From contig NZ_CP026652.1 of NCBI RefSeq assembly GCF_002946835.1, forward strand, positions 6,572,001-6,636,000: DNA of 64,000 nt, written 5' to 3'. The position numbers were made by a program, and so were the translations under genes. The notes beneath the pieces are model-generated. The model was not told where the DNA came from and did no database searches. It saw nothing but the letters and a program-made list of their open reading frames with translations. Below, piece after piece: positions 35,359 to 43,330 of this stretch (its first letter is position 1; each line of letters starts with the position of its first letter). This stretch comes from Streptomyces dengpaensis. GTDB lineage: Bacteria > Actinomycetota > Actinomycetes > Streptomycetales > Streptomycetaceae.

Positions 35359-36369
35359 TCACCCGGGCGGCAGCACCCCGCACAACGCGTCGAGCGCCGC
35401 CCCATACGCATGCTCCGCGGGCGTCGCGTACCCCACCACCAGCCCGTCCGGCGCGGCCATCACCGCCTCCGGATGCCGGAACTCGCCGTCGTAGTCGTCC
35501 TCCAGAATCACCCCTCCACGCGCGCGTGCCCAGTCGATCACGGCGGCGCGCCGCTCGGCACGCAGCGGACCGCCGGTCGGGAACTGATGTGCTGGCGTGA
35601 GCAATACGGCCCGTTCCCGGCCCAACTCGCCCACCTGCGCGCCGTCTTCGTCCAGCGGCAGTGGCACGGTCCGTACGGACCCGGCGGTCAGCAGCTCGCG
35701 GTGGAAGCCGAGGCCGTACGACTCGACGGCCAGCGGGCCTCGCAGGACCCGCGGGAAGAGCAGCCGCAGGGCATGCGCGAAGCCGGAGCAGATCACGATC
35801 CGTCCGGGCTCCGTGCGGACGCCACGCGCGCGTGCCAGGTACTCGGCGAGCGCCTCGCGCAGTTCGGTCCGCCCCGCCGGATCGCCTGGCCCGAAGGCCT
35901 CGTTGGGCGCCTGCTGGAGGGCGCGGCGGTACGACGCAAGCCAGTCCGCGCGCGGGAACGACGACGCGTCCGGCGTGCCCTGCCGCAGATCGTGCCGGGG
36001 TCCACGCGCGCGTAGAGGTGCCTTTTTGGGTACGCGCGCGGGGGCGCCCGGCGGTGCGGCGCGGTCCGCGACCCGGGTCCCGGAGCGCGGCGGTGCGGCG
36101 CGGTCCGCGACCCGGGTCCCGGAGCCCTGCCGGGCGGTCAGCCAGCCCTCGGCGACGAGCTCGGCATACGCGTCGGCCACCGTGTTGCGCGCGACGCCCA
36201 GGTCGGCGGCGAGCGAGCGGTACGGCGGCAGCCGGGTCCCCGGCGCGAGCCTGCCGCTGCGTACGGCCTCACGCAGCGCCCGCATGAGCGCGGCCCGCCG
36301 CCCGCCCGAGCCCGACAGCTCCAGGTGCAGATCGGCGCCGATCCGCTCCGCAGAATTGACCCAGGATTC
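35359..36369 (-). pseudogene. MocR/GntR-type regulator, 5' loss and internal deletion
   Basis: A winged-helix GntR domain (LPPYRSLAADLGVARNTVAD, AYAELVAEGWLTARQGSGTR) is joined to a fold-type I aminotransferase domain up to AVIDWARARGGVILEDDYDG. At 35475/35476 it jumps in frame to PEAVMAAPDGLVVGYATPAE, the usual C-terminus. Some 130-170 residues including the PLP-binding lysine are missing. The N-terminal part ESWVNSAERIGADLHLELSG is present, but the codon before it is not a start. It would be translated at best from ATG 36285. Confidence 0.82.
36051..36125. repeat. 39-bp (13-codon) duplication in the MocR linker
   Basis: GCGGTGCGGCGCGGTCCGCG... at 36051 is repeated at 36090 without mismatch over 36 bp. 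It is in frame and encodes SGTRVADRAAPP twice in the interdomain linker. Confidence 0.9.
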
Positions 36370-36380
36370 CGCCTGACGCG

Positions 36381-36530
36381 GGCGTGCCCGACGACGTCTA
36401 CGCGGAGGCCGCCGCCCACTTCGACGACCAGGAACTCGCCCACGTCCTGGCCCTGATCCTCACGATCAACACCTGGAACCGGGTGGCGCTGTCCACGGCG
36501 AAGGTGGCGGGCACGGACGAGCGCGGCTGA
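36381..36530 (+). pseudogene. carboxymuconolactone decarboxylase-family C-terminal fragment
   Basis: Forty-nine codons: VPDDVYAEAAAHFDDQELAH, VLALILTINTWNRVALSTAK, VAGTDERG then stop. This is the C-terminal end of an AhpD/CMD-type protein, a common divergent partner of MocR regulators. The N-terminal half (with the Cys-x-x-Cys) and the intergenic promoter region are deleted, so the fragment directly abuts the MocR remnant. Confidence 0.72.
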
Positions 36531-36564
36531 ACCCGCCGCGCCGCCCGCGGGGGCGGGGCGGGTT
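36531..36564 (-). terminator. possible gltD terminator
   Basis: ACCCGCC...GCCGCCC and GGGGGCGGGGCGGGT form an imperfect GC-rich hairpin a few bases after the gltD stop at 36571. Confidence 0.4.
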
Positions 36565-36570
36565 CTCCGG

Positions 36571-38058
36571 CTACACCCTCATCGGCCGGTCGTACGGCCC
36601 TATCGGCGCCGGAAGCCGCGACGCCCCCGTCAGGGCGCGATCGACGGCGGCCGCCACCGCGCGGCCCTCGGCGATGGCCCAGACGATGAGGGACTGGCCG
36701 CGGGCCGCGTCCCCGGCGGCGTACACCCCGGGGACGTTGGTCGCGAAGTCCGCGTCGCGGGCGATCGTGCCGCGCGGGTCGAGAGCCAGCCCGAGCTGGT
36801 CGATCAGGCCGTCATGGCGGTCGGGGCCCGAGAAGCCGAGGGCGAGCAGCACGAGGTCGGCCGGGAGGGTCCGCCCGGAGCCGGGGACCGGGCGGCGCCG
36901 CTCGTCGACCTCGACGAGGTGCAGGGAACGCACCCGCCCGCCCGCGTCCCCGGTGAAGTGGAGCGTGGACGCCGCGAAGAGCCGCGCGTCCGCGTCCGCG
37001 GCGGGCGCCGTCCCGAGCACACCTGCCTCCTCGTGCGCGGCCGAGAGCCGGTAGATCTTCGGGTACGTCGGCCACGGCTCGGCCTCCTCGTCGCGCTCCG
37101 ACTCGGGCTGCGGATAGATGTCCAGCTGCGTCACGGACGCCGCGCCCTCACGTACGGCCGTCCCCAGACAGTCGGCACCGGTGTCCCCGCCGCCCACGAT
37201 CACCACGTGCTTCCCGGCCGCGGACAACGGCGAGACGTCCAGATCCCCTTCGCACACCCGGTCGGCCAGCGGCAGATACTCCATCGCCTGATGGATGCCG
37301 CTCAACTCCCGTCCGGGTACGTCCAGTTCCCGCCATGCGGTGGCGCCGACGGCCAGGATCACCGCGTCGTAGCGCTCCTTCAGCTCGGCGGCGTCGATGT
37401 CCGTGCCGATCCCCGTCGACGTACGGAACTTGGTTCCCTCCGCCAGCATTTGCTCGAGCCGCCGGTCCAGGTGCCGCTTCTCCATCTTGAACGCGGGGAT
37501 CCCGTAGCGCAGCAGCCCGCCGATCCGGTCGGCTCTCTCGTACACCGCGATGGTGTGTCCGGCCCGCGTCAACTGCTGTGCCGCGGCGAGGCCGGTGGGC
37601 CCCGACCCGATCACCGCGACGGTCCGTCCGGAGAGCCGGTCCGGCGGGCGCGGTGGCGTGAAACCGTCCTCCCAGGCGCGGTCGGCGATGGCCACCTCGA
37701 CGTTCTTGATCGTGACCGCCGGCTGGTTGATCGCCAGCACACAGCCCGCCTCGCACGGCGCGGGGCACAACCGCCCGGTGAACTCGGGGAAGTTGTTCGT
37801 GGCATGCAGACGGTCGCTCGCCTGTCGCCAGTCGTCCCGCGAGACGAGGTCATTCCATTCGGGGATCAGATTGCCGAGCGGACAGGCGTCGTGGCAGAAG
37901 GGGATTCCGCAGTCCATGCAGCGGTCGGCCTGCCGGTTGATGATCGGCAGCAGCGCTCCGGGGACGTACACCTCGTTCCAGTCCCGCACGCGTTCCTCGA
38001 CGGGCCGACGCGGGTACTCCTCGCGCGGTGTGGTCATGAATCCTTTGGGATCGGCCAT
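36571..38058 (-). CDS. gltD: glutamate synthase small-subunit-like oxidoreductase
   Basis: A 495-aa protein. It has an N-terminal [4Fe-4S] motif (CMDCGIPFCHDACPLGNLIP plus PAPCEAGC), an FAD-binding GSGPTGLAAAQQL, an NAD(P)H-binding GGGDTGADCLGTA, and a C-terminal FAD site GVYAAGDAARGQSLIVWAI. Full-length GltD passes electrons from NADPH to the large subunit GltB to make glutamate. No gltB lies on either side, so the partner is elsewhere or this stand-alone paralogue serves another acceptor. A partial copy of its first codons lies upstream. Confidence 0.92.
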   Translation of the reverse strand: MADPKGFMTTPREEYPRRPVEERVRDWNEVYVPGALLPIINRQADRCMDCGIPFCHDACPLGNLIPEWNDLVSRDDWRQASDRLHATNNFPEFTGRLCPAPCEAGCVLAINQPAVTIKNVEVAIADRAWEDGFTPPRPPDRLSGRTVAVIGSGPTGLAAAQQLTRAGHTIAVYERADRIGGLLRYGIPAFKMEKRHLDRRLEQMLAEGTKFRTSTGIGTDIDAAELKERYDAVILAVGATAWRELDVPGRELSGIHQAMEYLPLADRVCEGDLDVSPLSAAGKHVVIVGGGDTGADCLGTAVREGAASVTQLDIYPQPESERDEEAEPWPTYPKIYRLSAAHEEAGVLGTAPAADADARLFAASTLHFTGDAGGRVRSLHLVEVDERRRPVPGSGRTLPADLVLLALGFSGPDRHDGLIDQLGLALDPRGTIARDADFATNVPGVYAAGDAARGQSLIVWAIAEGRAVAAAVDRALTGASRLPAPIGPYDRPMRV

Positions 38059-38141
38059 GGCCGTCTCCCTCGCGTACGCGTACGGTGAGGGGCCGCGCGG
38101 CCGTCGGTCATGAATCCCGCATGCATCCCTTGGGATCGGCC
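38032..38141. repeat. duplicated 5' end of gltD
   Basis: The first codons of gltD (GGTCATGAATCC.TTTGGGATCGGCC on the + strand, 38032-38056) recur at 38106-38141 with an 11-bp insertion. The upstream copy would encode ADPKGCMRDS then stop. Confidence 0.65.
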
Positions 38142-38258
38142 CGCAGGCTTCGGCGACACTCCTTTCCCGCCACGATACGTCGGCTGCCTGGTCGCCGCCG
38201 TTCGGGTGAGGGCGCGCTCCTGTCGCAGGTTGGGGCGAGTTTCGACCTCAGCGCGGAG

Positions 38259-38349
38259 GGCGAGTTCGTCCCTCGGCGAGGCCGAGTCCGTCCCTCAGGC
38301 GAGGCGGGGACGTCCCTCAGGTGAGGGCGGGGACGTCCCTCAGGTGAGG
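38259..38349. repeat. 22-23-bp tandem repeat, four copies
   Basis: Units share GGACGTCCCTCAGGTGAG; the two copies nearest the DUF1772 gene are identical and the two further upstream diverge. The array runs into the last codons of the DUF1772 gene. Confidence 0.8.
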
Positions 38350-38819
38350 GCCAGGGTGTACGAGACCGCCGCGGCGGCCGACGCGACCGTGCGCACGTGG
38401 TTCCACCCCGTCCATTCACGGACGTACGTACGCCAGTAGGCGGCCGTCTCCGGCGCCCCGGGATCCATCTTGAGCAGGGCGTCATTGCGCGGCACGTTCG
38501 CCACGATCGTCACCCCGAGCGACCCGAACAGATACAGCGCGCTACCCAGCAGCAGCTCCACCGTCCCCTCGTCCGGCAACAGCACGAACGTCACCACGGC
38601 CAGCACCGCGCACAGCACCGCCGAGCCGAGGAACACCAGCATGAACGCCGGGCGCACGGCGGCGACATTGATCGCATTCATCGCGGCTACCCCCTGCGCG
38701 GGCGGCAACTCGGCGAGCCCCCTCATCACGAACGTCGAGAACCCGCAGAACACCCCGGCCACCAGGCCGCAGCCGAGTACCGCCAACACCGTCAGCACGA
38801 AATACGGCCCATCGATCAT
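38340..38819 (-). CDS. DUF1772 membrane protein
   Basis: A 159-aa protein with four transmembrane helices: YFVLTVLAVLGCGLVAGVFC, FMLVFLGSAVLCAVLAVVTF, ELLLGSALYLFGSLGVTIVA, and a C-terminal one. The motifs GFSTFVMRGLAELPPAQGVA, VPRNDALL and WTGWNHVRT are those of DUF1772, which includes anthrone-oxygenase-like enzymes. ATG 38819 has GGGAG 6 nt upstream. The last codons overlap a tandem repeat. Confidence 0.85.
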   Translation of the reverse strand: MIDGPYFVLTVLAVLGCGLVAGVFCGFSTFVMRGLAELPPAQGVAAMNAINVAAVRPAFMLVFLGSAVLCAVLAVVTFVLLPDEGTVELLLGSALYLFGSLGVTIVANVPRNDALLKMDPGAPETAAYWRTYVREWTGWNHVRTVASAAAAVSYTLALT

Positions 38820-39177
38820 GTCCACTCCCGCGTCACCCCCGGACCCAAAGATCCTGCACGGCACCAACCATCACCACAAGTGAAAACCTGTACGACCACA
38901 GTGACCATGGCCGAGACCCGCAGCCGCATACGCGAGCCTCTTGAGCCTTTGGGCGCGCGCGTCTGCCCCGTCGCGGGCCACTTGAGCGTCCGGGCCTCGG
39001 CCACGCGTGTTGGCAGGCTGTTGGGGGCGCGTGTCCGCCGGGGAGTGGGTCACGCGTGCCTGCCGTGTCGCGGCTTACGTAGGCCTGCCGGGCCTCGGTC
39101 ACGCATGCCGGAGGCGCGTGGCCGCCAGGTCGCGCTTCACGCAGGTCGCTCGTCACGTGGGCCCGCCGCGGAGCCGG
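38820..39177. other. intergenic low-complexity stretch
   Basis: This 358-bp gap between two leftward genes contains short related phrases (GGTCACGCGTGCC, GGCCACGCGTG, GGTCACGCATGCC) suggesting worn-down repeats. I see no coding region, RNA gene or clear hairpin in it. Confidence 0.5.
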
Positions 39178-39873
39178 TCACGCGCCAGGCGTGTGCTCGT
39201 CGCGCCACTCCCGAAGCCGCTCCTCCACCGTGGCCGCGATCCGCCGCCGCGCCTCGTGCCGCGGCACGCCGCTCATCAGCAGCTGATCGTACGGGGTGTC
39301 CGTGTGCCGTGCGGAGGCGCGGACCGCCGCGGTCACCGCCGCCTCGGACAGCGCTCGGCCCGCGGCGCTGCGCCCGACCCGCCCGCTTCCGCGCGTCGCG
39401 GCGTGCGCGGCGACCGCCCGCGCGCGGTCGGCCGGGCAGCCGGGAAACAGCCGGCGTATCTCCCGCTCGAACGCGTCCGTGAACCGCAGATCCTCCGCCT
39501 CCCGCCGCCGCGCGTCCCGCACCCGGCGGCGCTGCCGCGCCTCCGCGTCCGCGAGGCACCGCTCCTCGGCCAGGGCGAGCGCCTCCTCCTCGACGAGGAT
39601 GCCTTGCCGCTCGTACCGGCTCCGCCGCCGGTTGAACCGCACCACCACCGCCGACAGCGCACTGCTCTCACGCGACCTCCGTGTCAGCGCGGCGTCCCCC
39701 CGCGGCAGGAACACCAGATGACCCAGATCCGCGCAGTCCAGACACCGCGGCGCCCCCTCCTCCAGCACCAGCAGCGCCAGCGGCCCGGTCCGGCACTCGG
39801 CACAGCGCCGCTTCTTGAGCGGCTGGATGACGACAAGTCCGGTGCCGTGCGGGGGAGTCGCGATCGGTTCCAT
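39178..39873 (-). CDS. DUF2293 zinc-ribbon protein
   Basis: A 231-aa protein. The N-terminal zinc ribbon CAECRTG (C24, C27) and CLDCADLGHLVFLPRGDAAL (C44, C47) is followed by a basic helical segment and a C-terminal DUF2293 domain (EREIRRLFPGCPADRARAVA, YDQLLMSGVPRHEARRRI). No function is established. Start ATG 39873 places the zinc ribbon near the N-terminus. Confidence 0.82.
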   Translation of the reverse strand: MEPIATPPHGTGLVVIQPLKKRRCAECRTGPLALLVLEEGAPRCLDCADLGHLVFLPRGDAALTRRSRESSALSAVVVRFNRRRSRYERQGILVEEEALALAEERCLADAEARQRRRVRDARRREAEDLRFTDAFEREIRRLFPGCPADRARAVAAHAATRGSGRVGRSAAGRALSEAAVTAAVRASARHTDTPYDQLLMSGVPRHEARRRIAATVEERLREWRDEHTPGA

Positions 39874-40047
39874 ACCCGGTTCATTCCCCCGCCCGACCCT
39901 TGATCCACGTCGCCGGGGCCGCGCGCCGGGGGGCCGTCCTCGAGGGCAGCCGGAGCGTGAGCCAGAGATGATCCGCGGGGCCGGCTCGGGGTGCCCTCGC
40001 GCGCGGCACCCGCCACGCTCGCGAGCTTGCCCCCAGGTCGCGGCATC

Positions 40048-40689
40048 ATGGGCCGTGTGCGACTCGAAGCGATCACCTGGGAACGGCTCGGCGACCTCCT
40101 CGCCCAGCGCCTGCTCGACCTGAAACTGGACGACGGCAGCCCCTGGCCGCGCATCGCCTTCGACGGAGCCCCGGCCGCCCGCCCCGGCGACCTCGCGCAC
40201 CGCGTCTCCGAGGCGCTGCGCATACGCGGCCGGTCCTCGCTCGTTGTCGGCACGGAGGGTTTCCTGCGGCCGGCGTCGCTCCGGCTCGAATACGGGCACC
40301 AGGACGTCGAGGCGTACTACGACGGCTGGTTCGACACCGGCGCCCTCTGGCGTGAGGTCTTCGGCCCCCTCGAAGCGGACGGCGACGGCCGCGTCCTGCC
40401 CGACCTCTGGGACCCGGCCACCGACCGCGCCACCCGCAGCTCCTACGTCCAACTCCCGCCCGGCGCCTTCCTGTTGCTGCACGGCCCCTTCCTCCTGCGC
40501 CACTGGTTCCCCTTCGACTTCAGCGTCCATGTGCTCCTCTCCCCGGGCGCCCTCCGCCGCCGTACGCCCGAGGCCGAGCACTGGACCCTCCCGGCGTTCG
40601 AGCGCTACGAGACCGAGGCCGACCCGAGCGCCACGGCCGACGTCCTGGTGCGTGCCGACGATCCGCGCCATCCGGCCTGGAACGGCTGA
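40048..40689 (+). CDS. uridine kinase-like protein without a standard P-loop
   Basis: A 213-aa protein similar in layout to actinobacterial uridine kinase relatives: RIAFDGAPAARPGDLAHRVS where a Walker A would be, LVVGTEGFLRPASLRLEYGH, YYDGWFDTGALWREVFGPLE, LPDLWDPATDRATRSSYVQL, FLLLHGPFLLRHWFPFDFSV. The Walker A lysine and GKS/T are absent, so phosphotransfer is doubtful, though the whole subfamily seems to share this. GTG 40057 is an alternative start. Confidence 0.75.
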   Translation: MGRVRLEAITWERLGDLLAQRLLDLKLDDGSPWPRIAFDGAPAARPGDLAHRVSEALRIRGRSSLVVGTEGFLRPASLRLEYGHQDVEAYYDGWFDTGALWREVFGPLEADGDGRVLPDLWDPATDRATRSSYVQLPPGAFLLLHGPFLLRHWFPFDFSVHVLLSPGALRRRTPEAEHWTLPAFERYETEADPSATADVLVRADDPRHPAWNG

Positions 40690-40749
40690 TCGGATCCGCG
40701 CCGCCCGGTGTGGAGCGGCTGAGTCGCCGTCTCCGCAAAGCGCTTTTAT

Positions 40750-40761
40750 ATGCACGTGCAT
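40750..40761. promoter_or_regulatory. 12-bp palindrome before the PPOX gene
   Basis: ATGCACGTGCAT is a perfect palindrome ending 17 nt before the ATG of the PPOX gene and overlapping an A/T-rich TTTTATA that may be its -10. A regulator bound here could block transcription directly. Confidence 0.45.
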
Positions 40762-40778
40762 GCAGTTGGCCTGTGTTC

Positions 40779-41192
40779 ATGACGCTCTCCGCCGACCCTT
40801 CGGTCTCCTTCGACGGCTCCGTACGCGCCCTCCTCGACGGCAAGAACTTCGCCAGCGTCGCCACCCTCGGCCCCGGCGGCGCACCCCAGAACTCGGTTGT
40901 CTGGATCAAACGTGAGGGCGACACCGTCCTCTTCTCCTCGACCGCCGGACGCCAGAAGGTGCGCAACCTCCAGCGGGACCCCCGCATCAGCCTCTCGGTC
41001 TTCGACCTCGCCAAGCCCTACACCTCGGTCGAGATCCGCGGCACCGCCGAGATCCTCCCCGACGACGCCAAGCGCCTGCCGTACGAGCTCTCGCACAAGT
41101 ACCTCGGCATCGGCCCTCCCGCGGAGAAGGACGACGAGGTCCGCTTGATCATCCGCGTCGTCCCGCGGAAGATCGTCGGGTTCTCGGTCTGA
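40779..41192 (+). CDS. PPOX-class flavin/F420-dependent oxidoreductase
   Basis: A 137-aa split-barrel protein: LLDGKNFASVATLGPGGAPQ, NSVVWIKREGDTVLFSSTAG, RQKVRNLQRDPRISLSVFDL, VEIRGTAEILPDD, VRLIIRVVPRKIVGFSV. This is the compact Rv1155-type family that binds F420 or FMN; substrate unknown. No ribosome site is evident before ATG 40779, so a leaderless transcript is possible. Confidence 0.88.
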   Translation: MTLSADPSVSFDGSVRALLDGKNFASVATLGPGGAPQNSVVWIKREGDTVLFSSTAGRQKVRNLQRDPRISLSVFDLAKPYTSVEIRGTAEILPDDAKRLPYELSHKYLGIGPPAEKDDEVRLIIRVVPRKIVGFSV

Positions 41193-41329
41193 CCCGGGGC
41201 GATGGCGTGCAACTTCGGTAAGCCCGGACTTCCGGGTGCGCATCCCCGGTGACGCGGCAAGAATGTAGGGCGCCGGGACTAGCGGTGTGTTCCGCGCCGC
41301 GCCGGCCGTCCGGCACCGGGAGGTACTTC

Positions 41330-41758
41330 ATGACCACCGCCGGAGAAATCATGCACCGTGGTGCCCAGTGGATTCCCGCCCACGAGACCCTGGACCGCGC
41401 TGCCCAGCTGATGCGCGAGCTCAACGTGGGGGCGCTGCCCATTAGTGACGAGAACGAACGGCTCTGCGGCATCCTCACCGACCGCGACATCGTGGTCGGC
41501 TGTGTGGCCATGGGCCACGACCCGGCACGCGTGACCGCGGGCGAGATGGCTCAGGGCACGCCGCGCTGGATCGACTCGGGCGCCGATGTCCGCGAGGTGC
41601 TCCAGGAGATGAAGGGACACCAGATCCGCCGGCTTCCGGTGATCGAGAACAAACGACTGGTCGGCATGATCAGTGAGGCCGATCTGGCCCAGCATCTGAC
41701 GGAGGAACAGCTCGCCGACTGGGTCGAGAGTGTCTACGCGAAGAGCGAGCGGCGCTGA
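41330..41758 (+). CDS. tandem CBS-domain protein
   Basis: A 142-aa protein made of two CBS domains: GEIMHRGAQWIPAHETLDRA, LMRELNVGALPISDENERLC, GILTDRDIVVG; then GEMAQGTPRWIDSGADVREV, HQIRRLPVIENKRLVGMISE. Such stand-alone pairs bind adenosyl nucleotides and act as sensors. GGGAGG precedes the ATG. Confidence 0.92.
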   Translation: MTTAGEIMHRGAQWIPAHETLDRAAQLMRELNVGALPISDENERLCGILTDRDIVVGCVAMGHDPARVTAGEMAQGTPRWIDSGADVREVLQEMKGHQIRRLPVIENKRLVGMISEADLAQHLTEEQLADWVESVYAKSERR

Positions 41759-41890
41759 CCCTGCCGGTCCGCCCGATGGTGCTGACCCGACCGGTCCGCC
41801 CGATGGTCTCGAAACCTTACGGTCGCCCGATAGTCACGATCCTTGCGATCGCCCGATAGCTGAATCCTCGCGATCCTCGCGATCCTCGCG
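41754..41890. repeat. 27-bp duplication and 9-bp triplet repeat after the CBS gene
   Basis: GCTGACCC..CCGGTCCGCCCGATGGT occurs at 41754 and 41781 (two mismatches), the first copy overlapping the CBS stop codon. ATCCTCGCG is repeated three times at 41864-41890 within a CGAT-rich tract. Confidence 0.8.
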
Positions 41891-41949
41891 ATCGCCGCAT
41901 CGTCTCGATCGTGCGATCCACCGGTTCCCGCAGTCCAGTCCCCCCGAGT

Positions 41950-41988
41950 GCGCTCCCCGTCCGGCCGGCCGTGCCGAATGGGGAGCGC
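41950..41988. terminator. bidirectional terminator between CBS and corA genes
   Basis: GCGCTCCCC (41950-41958) pairs with GGGGAGCGC (41980-41988) around a 21-nt GC-rich loop, immediately before the corA stop at 41990 and after the CBS gene. Confidence 0.65.
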
Positions 41989-41989
41989 C

Positions 41990-43117
41990 TCAGAGCCAGC
42001 CGTTGCGCCTGAACCCCCGGTACACGACGAGGCAGGCGACGGATATCACGCCGATGACCAGGGGGTAGCCGAACCGCCAGTGCAGTTCCGGCATGTGGTC
42101 GAAGTTCATGCCGTACATCCCGCAGACCATCGTCGGTACGGCGACGATCGCCGCCCATGCCGTGATCTTCCGCATGTCCTCGTTCTGCGCGACCGTCACC
42201 TGCGCGAGGTGTGCCTGCAGGATTGAGTTGAGCAGGTCGTCGAAGGCGGCGATCTGCTCGGTGACCCGCAGCAGATGGTCGCAGACGTCCCGGAAGTAGG
42301 CCTGTATCTCCGGGTCGACCACCCGTATCGGCCGGGTGGCGAGCTCTTGGACCGGCCGGGCGAGCGGGACCACGGCCCGCTTCAGTTCGAGGAGTTCACG
42401 CTTGAGCTGGTAGATGCGACCGGCGTCGGCCCGAGCGCCGTTCTCGGTGAACACATCGGCCTCGACGTGGTCGATGTCCGCCTGGACCGAGTCCGTGACG
42501 CTCATATAGTCGTCGACCACATGGTCCGCGATCGCGTGCAGCACCGCGGCCGGTCCCTTGGTGAGCTGTTGAGCGTCCGCCTCCAGCTCCTCACGCAGCG
42601 GACCCAGGGAGCCGTGCCGTCCGTGCCGCACGGTAATGACGAAGTCGGGCCCGACGAACACCATGATCTCGCCGGTGTTCACCACTTCGCTGGTCGCGGT
42701 CAGTTCTTTGTGTTCGACGTAGCAGACGGTCTTGAACACCGCGAACAGCGTGTCGCCGTACCGCTCCAGCTTCGGGCGCTGATGGGCCTCCACCGCGTCC
42801 TCGACGGCGAGAGGGTGCAGGTCGAAGAGCTCGGCGAGACCGGCGAACTCGCGGTCCGTCGGCTCGTGCAGTCCGAGCCAGACGAATCCTTCGTCGCTCT
42901 TGCGGATCCGCTCCACGGTGTCGACCAGATCGCGGCCGCCGGGGACTCGGGCGCCGTCCTGGTATGCCACGCAGTTCACCACCGCGGAGCCCAGCGGAGA
43001 CCGGGCGGGGTGACTCAGGTCGACACGGGCGCGCCGCCGTGTCAGCCGCGCCACTTTGCGGAGGCTGCCGACCGCTCCTAGGGCCGTGACCTTCCGCAGA
43101 TTCCCTGCCATGGACAT
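41990..43117 (-). CDS. corA: CorA-type magnesium/cobalt transporter
   Basis: A 375-aa member of the CorA family. It has a long cytoplasmic domain (RKSDEGFVWLGLHEPTDREF, DLHPLAVEDAVEAHQRPKLE), a helical stalk, and two C-terminal transmembrane helices flanking YGMNFDHMPE, which contains the GMN selectivity motif. It mediates Mg2+/Co2+ uptake as a pentamer. ATG 43117 has AAGGAG 6 nt upstream. It is divergent from a methyltransferase gene across a palindrome-bearing gap. Confidence 0.95.
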   Translation of the reverse strand: MSMAGNLRKVTALGAVGSLRKVARLTRRRARVDLSHPARSPLGSAVVNCVAYQDGARVPGGRDLVDTVERIRKSDEGFVWLGLHEPTDREFAGLAELFDLHPLAVEDAVEAHQRPKLERYGDTLFAVFKTVCYVEHKELTATSEVVNTGEIMVFVGPDFVITVRHGRHGSLGPLREELEADAQQLTKGPAAVLHAIADHVVDDYMSVTDSVQADIDHVEADVFTENGARADAGRIYQLKRELLELKRAVVPLARPVQELATRPIRVVDPEIQAYFRDVCDHLLRVTEQIAAFDDLLNSILQAHLAQVTVAQNEDMRKITAWAAIVAVPTMVCGMYGMNFDHMPELHWRFGYPLVIGVISVACLVVYRGFRRNGWL

Positions 43118-43208
43118 CTGGATCTCCTTGCGTGGATCTCCTCGCGCCGCACTTTGCGCCTTGGCACGCCAGTCTGCCAGGCCTGATCGAGTGCCCGAGA
43201 AGCCTGTG

Positions 43209-43228
43209 GGAACGGAATATTCCGTTCC
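43209..43228. promoter_or_regulatory. 20-bp perfect palindrome
   Basis: GGAACGGAATATTCCGTTCC reads identically on both strands. It sits in the 213-bp divergent gap between corA and the methyltransferase gene, 91 bp before the corA ATG and 102 bp before the other. A perfect A/T-cored 20-bp dyad in this GC-rich genome is a good operator candidate. Confidence 0.7.
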
Positions 43229-43330
43229 GGCGCGAAGCGAGGGCGGGCGGTGCCTGGCCGTTCGTGCGGGTATCGGCAAACGGGAGCGTCGGCGATTTCA
43301 GGTAAGTAAGGCAAATGGGATGATCTCCCC

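Noticed and set aside
36000..36015. Ninth copy of CACGCGCGCGTG
   Set aside because: The sequence is CACGCGCGCGTA, one mismatch; counted only exact matches.
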